Origin: Aldrovandia affinis
Taxonomy: Eukaryota; Chordata; Actinopteri; Notacanthiformes; Halosauridae
Direction: 5' to 3'
Assembly (NCBI GenBank): GCA_029706075.1
Contig: JAINUG010000015.1
Span: forward strand, 2,878,307 to 2,942,306
DNA: 64,000 nt
The position numbers were made by a program, and so were the translations under genes. The notes under the pieces were generated by a model, which was not told where the DNA came from, made no database searches, and saw only the letters and a list, made by a program, of their open reading frames with translations. This document shows, one piece after another, positions 1 through 12,124 of the stretch. The stretch's first letter is position 1. Each line of letters opens with the position of its first letter.

Positions 1-2235
1 GGCTCCTGCCTCAGTCCTTCAGTGATAAATCACCTCCTTTGATTAATGGGAATTAAATGCTGCGCTCTTCAACTATATGACCCAAACCAAACAAAATGTA
101 GATCAGACAAACAGGTTATATTAAAAAGATATATCATTTGCACAATATCTTTCTTTAAGTGGACAGTCATGTTGATTCATTAAAGTTTTGCTCAAAATGT
201 AATTACATGATTACATTATCATCATGTACATAGAAACTAAGCCATGTCAAGCGCCACTCGGATGGTATATTCTGAGCTGTATTTCATTCTTTATTTCTTC
301 CTTTGTCTCTCGTTTTTCTTCTTTTGATTTTGGATAACCAGGTAGAGAGGCTCCTTATCAAATTCCCCTTCCTTGGGGCAGACAGACTTTCACGTTGGGC
401 AGGGAGTTTATAATGATAAAATTAACAATGTTGTATTTACCAATGAAGTCAGCAGTAGTACACTGGATCCCCCATTAATCATTGCAGCCAGCTCTCATAA
501 AAGAGCCATTATAGGCCCTGAGGCACCTGCTTTGCTCTGCACAGCATTTCCAATATGTGGTTCCGTCACATCACAGGAGGCAAGCAGCAAAATTAAGAAA
601 AGGCTGAAAAATGGGGATGCACTGCATTTCATCCTGTCTTGTAACCTATACACAAACCTAAGGGTACTAAACTGTTTTAAGCTACAGTTAGAGCAGCACT
701 CAAATTAGGCTGTTCCTCTTCCTTTATGCTCATAGAGTCATTCTGTGGGTGTTTAGGAATGTCCTATCCTTAGAAAGTCACCTTGACCTGAAAGGGCTCA
801 TGCATGTAATGAGTTTTATTAAATGTTTGAAAACCCAAGGAAGGTCATAGGAGTCTCATTACCCATGATATTACTTAAATGGTGATGTCTTCACTGGCCG
901 ATTTGTCACGTCTCTCTAAGTATAGCCACAGATATCATGTAAATGTTACACTGAGGATCAACTTATAAGCCCAAGGTCACTCTTGGATATGCATTGTTAC
1001 AAATAATGGCGCAGTGGCCATCACTAGGGTTTATAGAAATTCTTTACTTCTTTTGTAACTGGTAGTTCTCTCCTCCGAGCACTAAGAGGTCACTATAGTC
1101 TCTTCTCAAGCCTCTTGCTAAACAATCATCACATTGTGGTACAATTAATCATCAAATTACCATAAGTGAAGATTCTAAGCATGTGAATTGATATGCAAGG
1201 ATATGGCTGGAATAAATGTCAGCTTTCAACAGTTTTTCCAAAATGTCACTTTTTTGATTGATGGCTGTTTTTTTGGCTCATTACTTCCATCTACTGTGCA
1301 AGTAATGAACGCTTCACTTCTTCTTGAACCAGGGCAAATGAGGAACTATATTTCTTGGTGAATTTACACATGCAAAATTATCATCTTGCCAAGAAAAATC
1401 CAAATGAGATCAAAATATCATGCTACATGATCATTTTTACTTGAACAGTTTGAATTTTTAATACTTTAGCATTTTAATATTTTTTGTGGCAAGTGGCCAT
1501 GGTATAAGCGGAGTAAACCGCCCCAAGCTGTGTGTTCTCTGTATATATATATATGCACTCGACTTTCAGCCTCATATCGCATCAACACTCCAATGAACAC
1601 AGGAAGCACTACAAGACTACAGGTGCTGAAACCCTCATGGTTTTGTATATTTTGTGTTCCTATGTAAAACAAAATGCAAGCAGGTCATTGAATATCAGTG
1701 AGAATAGTAATATTTTGTAGTAATGGCATATTACTACTTCAAGATCTTCTCATGAACCCTGAATCAAACTGGCTTACTGACTTTGGTGTACAGAGTCTTT
1801 GTTCTTGAGGCTACATAATTGCTATGAAAGCGTTCATCGGTTCAAAGCTGTACGAATGACAACCATGACTAAAATGGCTGCATTCCCAGTAGTTTTAAAT
1901 AAAGCCCTCCAATTTGCACATATGAGTATGGAGTATGTCAATTACAACTTATGCAATCATACAACCATTCCCATGTAACATTATTTTCAAAGGTGCAGCA
2001 ATGAAGGGCAACAAACACAGCCACAGCCACAGACATTGGCAGCTTTTTACAGTACGTAGTATGTTTTTTTTCCAAAAGGTTTTCAGTTATTTAAATTAGA
2101 TAAATATAGGTGACATTCAATATTACTAAATGTAAAGTTAAGTGGGAAATACAAATTTGAGAAAATAGTATTTTATGGGAGGAGAAAAATTAGAAGGTGT
2201 TCAATTTGTAAAAGGCTTGGGAGTAGTAGTTCTAA
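1..2235. other. Non-coding AT-rich stretch, no gene or repeat recognised
   Basis: Open frames here are short (at most about 110 codons), lack recognisable domains and have no splice-site context, so none is called. The only simple sequence is a short TA run near 1539-1552. The stretch reads as ordinary intergenic or intronic DNA. An exon of an unfamiliar gene cannot be excluded by eye. Confidence 0.6.
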
Positions 2236-2570
2236 AGTAGATCAAGGTCTATTAGGATCTAAGCATTGTGCTGTATCAGTCAAAAAGGCCAACAGAATGC
2301 TGGGATACATAGCGAGTATCAATCAAATAAGGTTATATTGATGTCTGCTAAATGCCTAAAGTGTAAATGTAAATGTAAAATGATGATAATACTTTTGTCA
2401 AACCTAATGTAGAATACTGTGTGCCGTTCTGAGCACTACACTATACGAAAGATATATGTAGAAGCTCTGAAAAAGTACAAAGAAGTGAAGTAAAACTAAA
2501 TTGGTACCTGGTATGAAAGGTAAAGGTTATGAGGAAAGACTTCAGACACCTAATCTGTTCAAGCATAGCA
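2236..2570 (+). pseudogene. LINE reverse-transcriptase C-terminal relic (CR1/L2-like)
   Basis: Around 2280-2340 the plus strand reads KKANRMLGYIASINQ, the motif that follows the polymerase core in a common vertebrate LINE family. About 60 bases later comes a match to the NVEYCVPF segment and then to KVQRSEV-type sequence (2400-2570). The frame is broken, the segment is short, and a 45-base L2/SINE-type tail (CTGCTAAATGC then repeated AAATGT, 2343-2385) interrupts it. It is a dead 5'-truncated copy. The clade assignment is uncertain. Confidence 0.6.
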
Positions 2571-3845
2571 TGCCGGCGCTAACCGGCGTAATGCCCTAGC
2601 GCAGGCGAATTGTCAGTGTCGCAAACTGAATATTTCCCATCTCCGCCGAGTTTGGCAATTTCGTGGTGCGCAGTGAAGGCGTTTGCGCGACTATGGGCTG
2701 GGCAGCGCAATAGGGGGGTGTGACAATGAAAACAGTTGGGCGCTATGCAAGTTTGGTGTCAAATAATGAGTTTGCGTTAACGTCCAACTAGACCACCTCT
2801 TAGCGCAAACGCTGGTGCTCTGTGCAATTTGGTGACTTTATTGATGCGCACATTATCTGAAATCACATGAGAATGTTTTGTGAATATTGTTAATTTTCCC
2901 TCACATTGAGGCAAATCGTCCAATCCATGGGTAACTTGCAAGCGTAATCAATTAAGCTAAAAACTATTTCACCACAGCTTGTGGTTATTCAGTGCACGGA
3001 CATGAAAGACTGAAGCCAGCAGGCCATCCATCGCTACCATTCAGTAAGATACACCTGTTAAATAAATATATGTTTGTATGCACATTGTTTTTCTTATGTG
3101 AAAGGGTTATATTCTTTCCATTTGCACTACAGGAAATGGAGTACATAATTGGACTGTGAGCGATACCCTGGGTTTGGCAGCCGGTGTTGGCCAGACGGCT
3201 ATTAGTTTGGCTGTACATGCAGTTTCTTCTGCATGACGAACATAAATGAAACAGGCCTAGTTGCAGTTGTGAGTTTGTTATTAATTGCTTTACATTTAAC
3301 AATTACATTAAGTTAGAAGAAAAGAAACGTTGTTTTTTAAGTTGGAAAGCCTACAAATAAGAAAAAAAAGAAATGAAAAGAAATAAAACACTTTCTTTTA
3401 ACAATGTAGATCTCAAAATATAAACTCAAATCATGAAAATAACAAATTAATGTGCGTCTTGTTTTCCCCCTCTGATTCGCGCGCCAACTTTTCCGCAACT
3501 CCCGCACCTTCTTTTGAGAAGTGCTCCTGGCGCAGCGCGCAAAACTGTCATCCATGTGAGGAAATTGCCAATTTGCTATAGTGTTAGCGCACTGGTATTT
3601 AAAGGGATAGAAAATAGGTGTTCTGATTGGCCATTATGAAACCAAACCCCTACCACACCCACATGTATTTTTTTAAAGTTAATCCAACCTCTTTTACAAC
3701 TGCGCCGGAGGTGCGCTATCGTCCTAAATCATGAAATTACCAAAATTGCGTTAGACACGCCCTAAAGCGCCACCGTCTTCACTTTGCGTCTGCGTTACCG
3801 ACACCATCCTAATTCACCAAAATAGTGCCCTAAGTGTTAAAATGG
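2571..3845. mobile_element. Candidate non-autonomous DNA transposon, GC/CpG-rich ends (Harbinger-like?)
   Basis: This block contrasts sharply with its AT-rich surroundings. Both ends (2571-2850 and 3460-3840) are dense in GCGC, GCGCAA and GCGTTA words, and the centre is AT-rich. The right part contains a segment near 3600-3660 resembling the internal sequence of fish non-autonomous Harbingers, where a TTTAAA-type promoter word lies next to an ATTGGCC motif. I could not define exact terminal inverted repeats or a TSD. Frames such as the minus-strand one at 3337-3555 have no recognised domain. The class is an inference. Confidence 0.4.
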
Positions 3846-3990
3846 GCTCATACACCCTACTCACTTACTGGAAATACCATTAAAGACAGAATCTCCATAA
3901 AAAGAGTAAAAAAAGAGCAAAGCCAGTGAGGAGGATAGCCTGCTTTTGTTGAATGACTATTCTGACAGAATTAGTATCACTGGGAGATGT

Positions 3991-4215
3991 TAATTAATTC
4001 ATTATCTAGCCCGCTTATTCCTGGTCAGGGTCACGGCATGGTCTATCCCAGCATACACAGGAATACATCCTGGACAGGTCACCAATCCATCACAGGGCAC
4101 ATACACCATTCACTCATACACTCATACCTACGGGCAATTTAGACTCTCCAATTAGTCTAATGACCTTCTTGCTGTGCAGCAACAGTGCTATCCACTGCAC
4201 CACCATGCCGCCCAA
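3991..4215 (-). mobile_element. tRNA-derived SINE, internally deleted, minus strand
   Basis: This is the reverse complement of the family at 4624-5000. It begins at the 3' tail (CCGCTTATTCCTGGTCAGG on the plus strand) and ends at the 5' head (ACCATGCCGCCC). It lacks the middle of the family consensus between the body near GAGAGTCTAAATTG and the tRNA-like head. It is flanked by a perfect 10-bp duplication, TGGGAGATGT, at 3981-3990 and 4216-4225, so both edges are well defined. It will not encode protein. Confidence 0.85.
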
Positions 4216-4410
4216 TGGGAGATGTGAGAAAACCATTAACATGCCAGATGGCATATCTACCAATCCCAATCAGAGCAGACTCTTGACTTTTGTGTTCGAT
4301 TTGGAACAGATTACTATTTACCAGGGACCTCAGTAATTGGGTGCTGGAGGGAGTTTATATTCAGCCAAGATGCAAACTCGCAACAACTCTAATGGGGTTA
4401 TCGTCTTATG

Positions 4411-4600
4411 GGGTGGCAGTGGCTCAGTGGTTAGCGACAAACAAAAAACAATGAACTGGAAACCGCAGTTCACTCCCTGAGGTGCTGCCAAAGTGCCCTT
4501 GAGCAACGCACTGAACCCCTAACTGTTCCGGGGTTGCCATACTATGGCTGACCCTGTGCTCAGACCTCTCTGATGGTGTGTATGCATCTAGGAGAGGTAT
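4411..4600 (+). mobile_element. tRNA-derived SINE fragment, second family
   Basis: It opens with GGGTGGCAGTGGCTCAGTGG, a tRNA-like head with an A-box, followed by the fish SINE body GGTGCTGCCAAAGTGCCC then TTGAGCAACGCACTGAACCC. The B-box region is degraded and no clean 3' tail or TSD is visible, so the right edge is approximate. It lies directly upstream of the well-preserved SINE at 4624. Confidence 0.7.
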
Positions 4601-4623
4601 TTGAAAAGATCAATTCCAATTAG

Positions 4624-5000
4624 GGCGGCACGGTGGTGCAGTGGATAGCACTGTCGCCTCACAGCAAGAAGGTCTCGGGTTCGAATCCAGGCCGGGGGCC
4701 TTTCTGTGTGGAGTTTGCATGTTCTCCCCGTGTCCGCGTGGGTTTCCTCCAGGTACTCCTGTTTCCTCCCACAGTCCAAAGACATGCACGTTAGTGTAAT
4801 TGGAGAGTCTAAATTGCCCGTAGGTATGAGTGTGTGAGTGAATGGTGTGTGTGTGCCCTGCGATGGATTGGCGACCTGTCCAGGGTTTATTCCTGCCTCT
4901 CGCCCCTATGCATGCTGGGATAGGCTCCAGCCCCCCGCGACCCTGACCAGGAATAAGCGGCTTAGACAATGAGATGAGATGAGATGAGATGAGAGATGAG
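4624..5000 (+). mobile_element. tRNA-derived SINE with perfect 12-bp TSD
   Basis: The head has a clear pol III A-box (TGGTGCAGTGGATAGCA) and B-box (GGTTCGAATCC), followed by the DANA/HE1-like body found in many teleosts (TGTGTGGAGTTTGCATGTTC). It ends in a GAATAAGCGGCTTAGACAAT segment and a GAGAT pentanucleotide tail (about 4967-5000). A perfect 12-bp TSD, AATTCCAATTAG, flanks it at 4612-4623 and 5001-5012. The intact promoter boxes and perfect TSD suggest a fairly recent insertion. Its mobilising LINE partner is inferred, not seen. Confidence 0.92.
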
Positions 5001-5012
5001 AATTCCAATTAG

Positions 5013-8000
5013 CCCAGTGTAAAAAACTGTGTGTAACATGGCCTCATAAAGATTATAATTATAATTATGCATACTCACCACTTCTCATACTGCTAACTAG
5101 CTGAATCGTTAGCTTTAGCTAGCTATCTAGTTTATGTAACATTCTTGTAATTTTATCTTGACCTCAGCATAAACTGATGGATGGTTCTCCCTACGATGTG
5201 CAAGCTTATTCAATGTGTTCCTTAAATTAACAGCTACTTCTGCACTACAGTTTTGGTGATGCTTGAAATAGCAGTTTAACTATGCACATGCTCACAAGCT
5301 AGATATTTTGCAGACTTTAATAACTGTCGGTTTGATAACTGTCAGGTTTAATTACATGGTATATATACTGAAACCGATATCCCATGACATTCCTAGTTCG
5401 TCTGCAATTTCACTCTGTCAAAGCAGTATTAGGGGACAAACTGAGTCTCTTTTCGATCTTGTCGATCAAGATGTTGTACCTTATCTGGCTCACTAATGTT
5501 TGCTAAACGGTTTGTGCAAGACTTTAACTTGACTTACATTACGTAGTTTAGTTTAGTGTAGTTTAGACAATGTAGCTTGCTAACTACATTGTCATTTTTT
5601 CAGATATTAGACATGGCAGCTATTGCTTGACTGTATTAAACAAACAGTGAATGAATGCATAGCTATGACATTGCATCAACATGACAATTTATCTTACGAA
5701 TGTCACTAGTTAGCTATCTGACTTCAAACAAATGATTTGAACTGCTCTAAAAGTAATGCAAACGAGGCGCTCGTGGTGGGTTTGTACCCAGGGCTTCAGA
5801 TTTCCTAAATCCACCCATGTGTATATATATCCTGATTCAAGAGTGTCAGAAAATATAGGCCATCAAGGTGTCAATTAAATTTTTATTACAACCTATTGCA
5901 ACAAATCTCAAGGAAATGAGAATAGCCCGTACATTCACATGGGAGCAGGCAAGACTTACTGCTCTGAACTACATAAGCAGTGCTTGGTGCTACATTGCAA
6001 TTCTGGCTACTGGGGCAGCTATGAAATAACAAAATTGAAAAATGTAATCACATATTTTGAGGTATGGAAAAACATCAAATTATATAAATCTGGGAGCATT
6101 CCCTTTTAAATTGTGACGCCAGTTCAGAATGGAGAAAGAAAACTAAGCTACAACTACTGCAGGCATTAAACATATTTGAATTCCTCCCTAGTTTCCATTC
6201 AAGTCACATATTTCAGGAGGTGGGTGGAATAAACGACCAATTTCAATGACAAATAACCCTCCGATGTGTGTTGATAGACTCTCAGTAAGATAACTGTCTA
6301 ATCAAAGTTGCAAGCAGCTAAATAGTTGGTGTAATAATGTTATATACAGAATGTGTACATTTGTAAAGACTATGCATTAGTTATGGTAACCATTGTTACT
6401 GTGATTCAATTTTTTTGCCTTCCTTCTTACAATGTCTTAGTGAGACATAATTAAAGTGTTTTTCTTCATCACCCACTGGATTATTTGTGTATTTATTTCT
6501 TACCAAAATATTGTTTCACCTCATCTATATGTCCCAGAAGGCAGACTGAAGTGCCCACCAGAATTATACCTGCAGTATTTTGTTGCCTTTCATTCACACA
6601 TTTTAAAACAATGGCTGTGGATGTCCCCTGTCTTATAATCATCATCATCATGCTTAATTTAACTCCTTAAGGTTTATTTGTTTTTGCATCATTGTAATAA
6701 CCGATACCTCCATCTAATAATACATGTTTTCCTCCTCAAAAGATACTCTTCATCAAATTAATTTGAATCTGTATCCTTGCATATTGTTTCCATTTTAACG
6801 AGTAACATATGCGCTTGACATTTTAAATGATCATTTTTAAAGGATTTGTTTTTCAATTGTACTTTTTGTACAAGGAATCTATAAAACTACATAATAATAA
6901 TAATAATCATGTATTATTGCTATTATTAAAATGTTTTATCTGGCACTAAAGTAGTGTAGGTCATACCACTTTCTTTATCTAAGAGGGGCAATGTATGGTA
7001 ATGGATGCTGGAACAGGTACAATCTGAACAATGCAAAAAGAAAGATAGGGGGACAGAGAGGCTATTTAGAAGCAACAACAGTCTGTCTCCAGCTTGGCTG
7101 CCCTTTCATCACATCCCCCTGATAGCGACAGGTTGTACCTGATATCCCAGGGAATATCCTTCAACTAATGCAGATTGCTGGAGCATTGCCTTATATGATG
7201 AAGCTGCCTGTCAAAATGATCCAATACGTGTCCTATTGTGTCCACACCCTGTGTCGGCCAGGGCAGATGGTTAAGTCTATTCATTGCATCATAACTCTTG
7301 GGTAGTAGGAGGAAGCAGAGGATGGGGGGAGGCTGGTGAGATATTTCTCAAGCCGTACAGTAAGCCTGGTGTTACATAATAAATGCACCAACCATATCAT
7401 GAACTCAACAAGGAGAGGCATAGGTTTTTTTTTTTTTTTTTTTTTTCCTTTCTTTTTTCTCTCACACTCCCCTGGAATTTCAGTGTCACAAAGGTTTCCA
7501 CATTTAACACTATTTCATTTTTCCCCAAGGTGGCCCTCTTTATGTGGTATTACACACAGGATATACGGGTAAATTTGGTTTCTATGCAGTGTAGGACTGG
7601 AGGGAATATAACTGAAATCATATATCAACAACATTAAAGATTGAAAGACAAAGCCCCACAATGATTAATACAGATATGTTTTCTTCAGTCTAGGAAATAG
7701 TGAAAGTTAGCAGAGAATGTGCTAGCTGTTGAAATCATTCTGCTCCAGCACACCTGATTGTTTACAAAGAAAACTACTGTTCATCTTATCTCCTCACGAT
7801 TATGTCCTCTGAATGCCTGAAGCTCCGTTACTCAGGGTCACAGAGATGAAAGAAAACACAAGACTGCCTCCAAAAGTGTCAGATCGGAATCAGCCCATTT
7901 GTTCACGTCATACATCACAAAATGGTGTTGTTTTTAGGGACAGATGTGAATAAATGCACTTGGACCTGACACACTGGCCAATTAAAGACAACATGTAGCA

Positions 8001-8738
8001 TTGTGATGTGCCTTCTTTTCATTAATTAGCATCCATTATTTTTCTACAGGATCATAACTTTAAAATAAATATATATTTTTTAATTTATTATTAAAATACA
8101 GTACACACTGTGCTGTAGGTTTTAAAACAATGTGATATTAGCGCCACCCCAATAAATTAAACAGACCCACTTTGAAAATTTCTGAGATATTAATGTCTGG
8201 AAGAAAAATCTGGTTTTGTTTCTAGCCAACCTGATCCTTCAGCTCAGTCTCTCAATAATGTAGTTCAGATATTTACCATGACAATATTCTGCCTGAAACT
8301 ATGGTGTGGGGGCCAAAGGCACAGCCGAATTGGGCCCTTTGATTGAGGAAGGCCATAGTTGCTGCTTTCTCCTGATAAATGAGGTTTACAGAAAATACTT
8401 TTTAAAAAAATTTTTGGAATCTCTGTACGATGGTAGGCTTCAGAAGTTCTCAACACTCCATGACTGAAGTCCTGGTCAATTGAACAGATTCATCCAGTAA
8501 GCTTTTTAAAATAGATATTGGTTCAGTACTAAAGATCTTTGGTTAGTGACAAATTATATTCCATGCTAGGCATGGAATAATATAATTTATAATTAATCTT
8601 CAATTAACAAGGAGCAATGGGTTAACATTTTCACAAAGTTCCTGTTATATGAACGATACAGATGCAAAAAACTTCACACATGCTAATGGTACTTGAATCT
8701 TCAAAATGTATTAATTTAAAGCCTGCTTACAATGTTTG
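5013..8738. other. Non-coding stretch, no gene or transposon recognised
   Basis: I see no domain-bearing frame and no terminal repeats here. There is a 20-odd-base poly-T run at about 7425-7446 and a short ATA run near 6890-6910. Longer frames around 7336-7637 and 8265-8456 are low complexity or have no recognised motif. Confidence 0.55.
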
Positions 8739-9081
8739 TGTGGAGGGCGTCGGTCTCGGCAACATGGGAGTGGCAGGGTTGCCTTTGTTTTTCCATGTTG
8801 TGGAGGCCTTTGGAGCAGGGAGACTTTCTGGGGGCAGGTTTGGCACTCTCACAGGGTGTGAGAGTGAACTGTTGCCCGTAAGGTTGCTCCAAAGGCCATA
8901 ATTGATTTAATTATTATTTAATTGGTGCCAATCAGGTCATTGATGTGGAATTAAATTGACTGATTGGGTTTATGTGTGAGAATGTGAATTGTTTGGTGTT
9001 GAGTGATTGTGATTGGGTGAGTGAATGATAGATGGGTGATTGCCTCACGAGTCCCCACCTGAGCAAGGCAGAAAGTAAGCC

Positions 9082-9089
9082 TATTTAAG
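9082..9089 (+). promoter_or_regulatory. TATA-like box of the solo LTR
   Basis: TATTTAAG sits in the second quarter of the LTR, 675 bases before its polyadenylation signal, at the position expected for the U3 core promoter. This is inferred from motif and context only. Confidence 0.5.
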
Positions 9090-9756
9090 AGCAGGTGGGG
9101 CAAGTGGGGAATCAGTTAGTCTTGTCATGTCATGTCTGTGTGTATAAAGATAGTTTGTCTTGTCACTGATGTGTGCGCGTCTTGATGTCTTTTTGTCATG
9201 TGACTCTGTCAGTGCATGGTGGTGCATATATTGTAGTGTTTGATGTTTCTGGGAGTCAGGCATGGTGGTGCGTGTCTGTAATCCAAGCTTCTGGGAGGCG
9301 GAGTCTGTGTGCGTTTGTCGAAAGTGACTGAGTAGAGTGCTTCCTGTGTGTGTGGAAAAGAGGGAGAGAGGGCGCACTAAGAGTGTCCGCCTCTCTCCCT
9401 CGGTGTAATCGTGAAAGAGCGAGAGGGTGCTCTGAAATAGGGTCCGCCTCTTGCCCTCGGTGTGATTGGAGAACTCACACTCGGGCAATGGAGAGTGTTT
9501 CTGGACAATGGCCCAAGAACTCTCAGGGCTGGTTGCAAGAGAACTCTCCCTGTGAGGAGTGGCGAGGGTCTCTGTGTTTGGGGTAAAAGAGAACTCGGAC
9601 TGAAAAGTTGGTGTCTCTGTGTGCATGGGTTTGGGAAGCACTTGAAAAGTCACTGCGGCAAGTAGGGTGAATACTTTTTTTGTGTTTGTGTTTGTTTTAT
9701 TTTAACCTGCTCTCCCACTGTCTCTCTCCCGTGTCTGGGGGGAGAGACAGAAAAAA

Positions 9757-9762
9757 AATAAA
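9757..9762 (+). terminator. Polyadenylation signal of the solo LTR
   Basis: AATAAA occurs about 95 bases before the LTR 3' edge, as expected for the end of the R region. Confidence 0.55.
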
Positions 9763-9861
9763 GATCCGGTCTGTAGACCGGCAACCCCACTCCTCTGCCA
9801 GTTATTACCCTTGGCTGCTCTGCCTCAGTCCAGGGATTGTCACGTGGCGTGTGACAGTTTG

Positions 9862-10800
9862 ATTTGTTTTTGAGAAGTTAACAATCTGCTGTATTGGTGC
9901 TGTTAGGGAAATGTGGCATATTTAACATCAAACCTGGCTTCTTGGATGCCTTAATAATGAGGAAAAGGTATGAAAGAAAAACATGAAATGTAAGAAGGGG
10001 TTTGGCAAAGAGGAAAATATTTCAATGTTAATGAGAAAATGAATCAAAAACAAACCAATAACACCTTCAATTACACAGTAACATTTGATAAGTAGGGATT
10101 TCCATACATAAAGGCTCTGGGGACATTGAAGACTTAACGATTCTCTCAAATCCATAATTTCCCTTGTACTTACCATTTAAAATATGGTCACAAAAAATGA
10201 ATTACAGTTGGCACATGTATTTGCATTCATTTAACATGTTTTTATGGAGTAACAAATATCCTCTACTATAGGCATCTAATATATGTCAATATAAATCAAT
10301 AAATAGGACACAACTATACTCTAGGAAAGACATTTCAGATATCATTATCAGGTCAAGGAAAACAACACAAAAACAAGGAATTCTTTCAGAAATGTAAAAA
10401 AAACATTTAAAAAGAGCTGCAGGGTTTTTTCAGTTGGAGGGCTGCTTGATGCTGTTTGACATCTTAAGTACAGTATCACTTCAAGTTGACAAGTGATAAG
10501 CTGCATTTTGCAAGGCTCCCACAGGTGAGTCAAACACTGCCTGCCAGTAAGACTGCTTTGGGCAGCATTTGAGATCAGGCCTGCCATCTAATTCTTTAAA
10601 TGCTCAAGGCTGTGGCATCATTTTAACTCCACAAAATCCAGAGAGGGAAAAACTGTGAAGGACAGAAACAGAAAAAAAACTGATGAAGTTTTTGAAAATT
10701 CATGGCATGACACATTATGGACTCCTGATTTGTCTTAACAAGAACTTAAAAACAAGCAGTGGGTTTGATTTAAGACCCAGCTTTAAGCAAAAAAGACATC
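9862..10800. other. Non-coding stretch, nothing recognised
   Basis: AT-rich sequence without recognisable domains, terminal repeats or tandem arrays. The short minus-strand frames near 9928-10176 and 10348-10587 show no family motif. Confidence 0.5.
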
Positions 10801-10803
10801 CTA

Positions 10804-11400
10804 ATGCCACTTCACAGGCTGATGCTGAAAACAATCCTCACTTTCATCATTAGCCAGTTAGACTACTGTAATGCTCTGTGCTCAGGTGTTCCAAAGAAAA
10901 CAAAAGAACAACTGCAACTTGTACAGAATGCAGGTGCAAGACGTTTTCTACATAACAAAGGGAGCATATATTTCTTCAGTGTTAAAGGTACTGCATTTGT
11001 TAGGTTTAGAATAGATTTTACAGTTATTTTACTTGTGTTTAAAGCTCTTAATGGATTAGCACCTGAATATATTTCCGATGTAATTCATTAATCGTTTAGA
11101 GCTAATCAGAACTTTGAGATCTACTGAAGCGAAGTTCTTGTGTGGTCCAAAGGTGAACTATGTACAAAGTGGTCAAGCATCCTTTTCTGTTTAAGCCCCG
11201 GAATTATGGAACAGTTTACCACAAAAATAAGAGAAGCTTTGCTTTTCAAAAAGTTGGATTTTTTTTTTGTTTAACCATTATTGTTAATGTAATTATTGTG
11301 TTCTTTTTATTCCAATATGAAGCACTTTGGGCTGCTTGTCTCCAAAAAATCACATATTTTTGGTTTCCAAATCTCATCTTGTTATATGGGATTTCAGATT
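10804..11400 (+). pseudogene. LINE reverse-transcriptase C-terminal relic (L2/CR1-like)
   Basis: The frame from 10804 reads LTFIISQLDYCNALCSGVP, then QLQLVQNAGARRF, then LLVFKALNGLAPEYISDVI. This is the conserved post-polymerase region of fish L2/CR1-type LINEs. It stops at 11091; a continuation resembling the PRNYGT (PRLWNSLP) motif follows in another frame near 11195. The polymerase core is absent. It is a dead 5'-truncated fragment of a family distinct from the abundant L2 copies at 28.7, 38.2, 40.4 and 56.6 kb. Confidence 0.8.
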
Positions 11401-12116
11401 CAATTTTCCTTCCCCAAACAGTGACTCAAGTGTAATAAATGTAGAGAGAATAATTCAGATTAATTTCAACAGAGGTAAAAATTGTACCTGCTTGGCTTGG
11501 AATTGCTTTGGCTTTTGCCACATATTAAAACCGCTCAATTGAATATTAAATATTAATGACAAAGAGTTCTAGTTTCGTTGTCAAAGTGAAATGCACAGTT
11601 GCACTAATCCTAGACAAAGGTGAATTAAGGCACCTTGTCTATTCTGGTAGTTTCGTGACAAGACTGTAGAATACCTGTGGCACAGTTATAAACGAGGAGG
11701 AAAAAAACGTGTGGCACACACAAACTAGTTTAGTTTGTGTCTTTTCATTAAAGCCACATATGTTAAAATTTGTTTATTAACGTTTCATTGATGCACTTGT
11801 GATGCTACACATAGCTTGACCAGATGTCTTGCATTTTGACTTGATGGATGTCTCCCATATCCATATCCATTACCCCACTCAATAATAATATAACCCAGTG
11901 TTAATTAATGTCATTTCATTAAATAATTTTAAATAATATTTTTATTGGGATTTTTACAAACAACAGAAAACAAAAAAAATGAACAGGGCATTTTTAGAAA
12001 ATAATGACAGCACTGTTACATCAATAACACAACACACACAGTTACTGGTCAGGTTCAGCTTTGCACTGAGCAGGGTGTTCCAGAAATGGTTGTCCATCAT
12101 ACCATATCAAACTTTC
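11401..12116. other. Non-coding stretch, nothing firmly recognised
   Basis: AT-rich. The part from about 11930 to 12116, continuing after the MITE to about 12500, looks like one older sequence that the MITE interrupted. I could not assign it. Confidence 0.45.
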
Positions 12117-12124
12117 TCCATATG

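Larger units (their letters stand above)
8739..9856 (+). mobile_element. Solo LTR (retrotransposon family not assigned)
   Basis: The element starts TGTGGAGGGC and ends GTGTGACA, the TG...CA form of an LTR, and is 1118 bases long. It is flanked by a perfect 5-bp duplication GTTTG at 8734-8738 and 9857-9861. A TATA-like TATTTAAG (9082-9089) lies upstream of the presumed transcription start, and AATAAA (9757-9762) lies about 95 bases before the end. No matching second LTR or internal coding region is nearby, so this is a recombined solo LTR. The long frame inside it on the minus strand (9081-9653) has no known domain and is treated as chance. Confidence 0.85.

Noticed and set aside
9081-9653. 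190-codon minus-strand frame, Thr/Ser/His-rich
   Set aside because: It lies wholly within the solo LTR, opposite to its TATA and polyadenylation signals, and consists of GTGTG/GAGAG-derived residues without a known domain.
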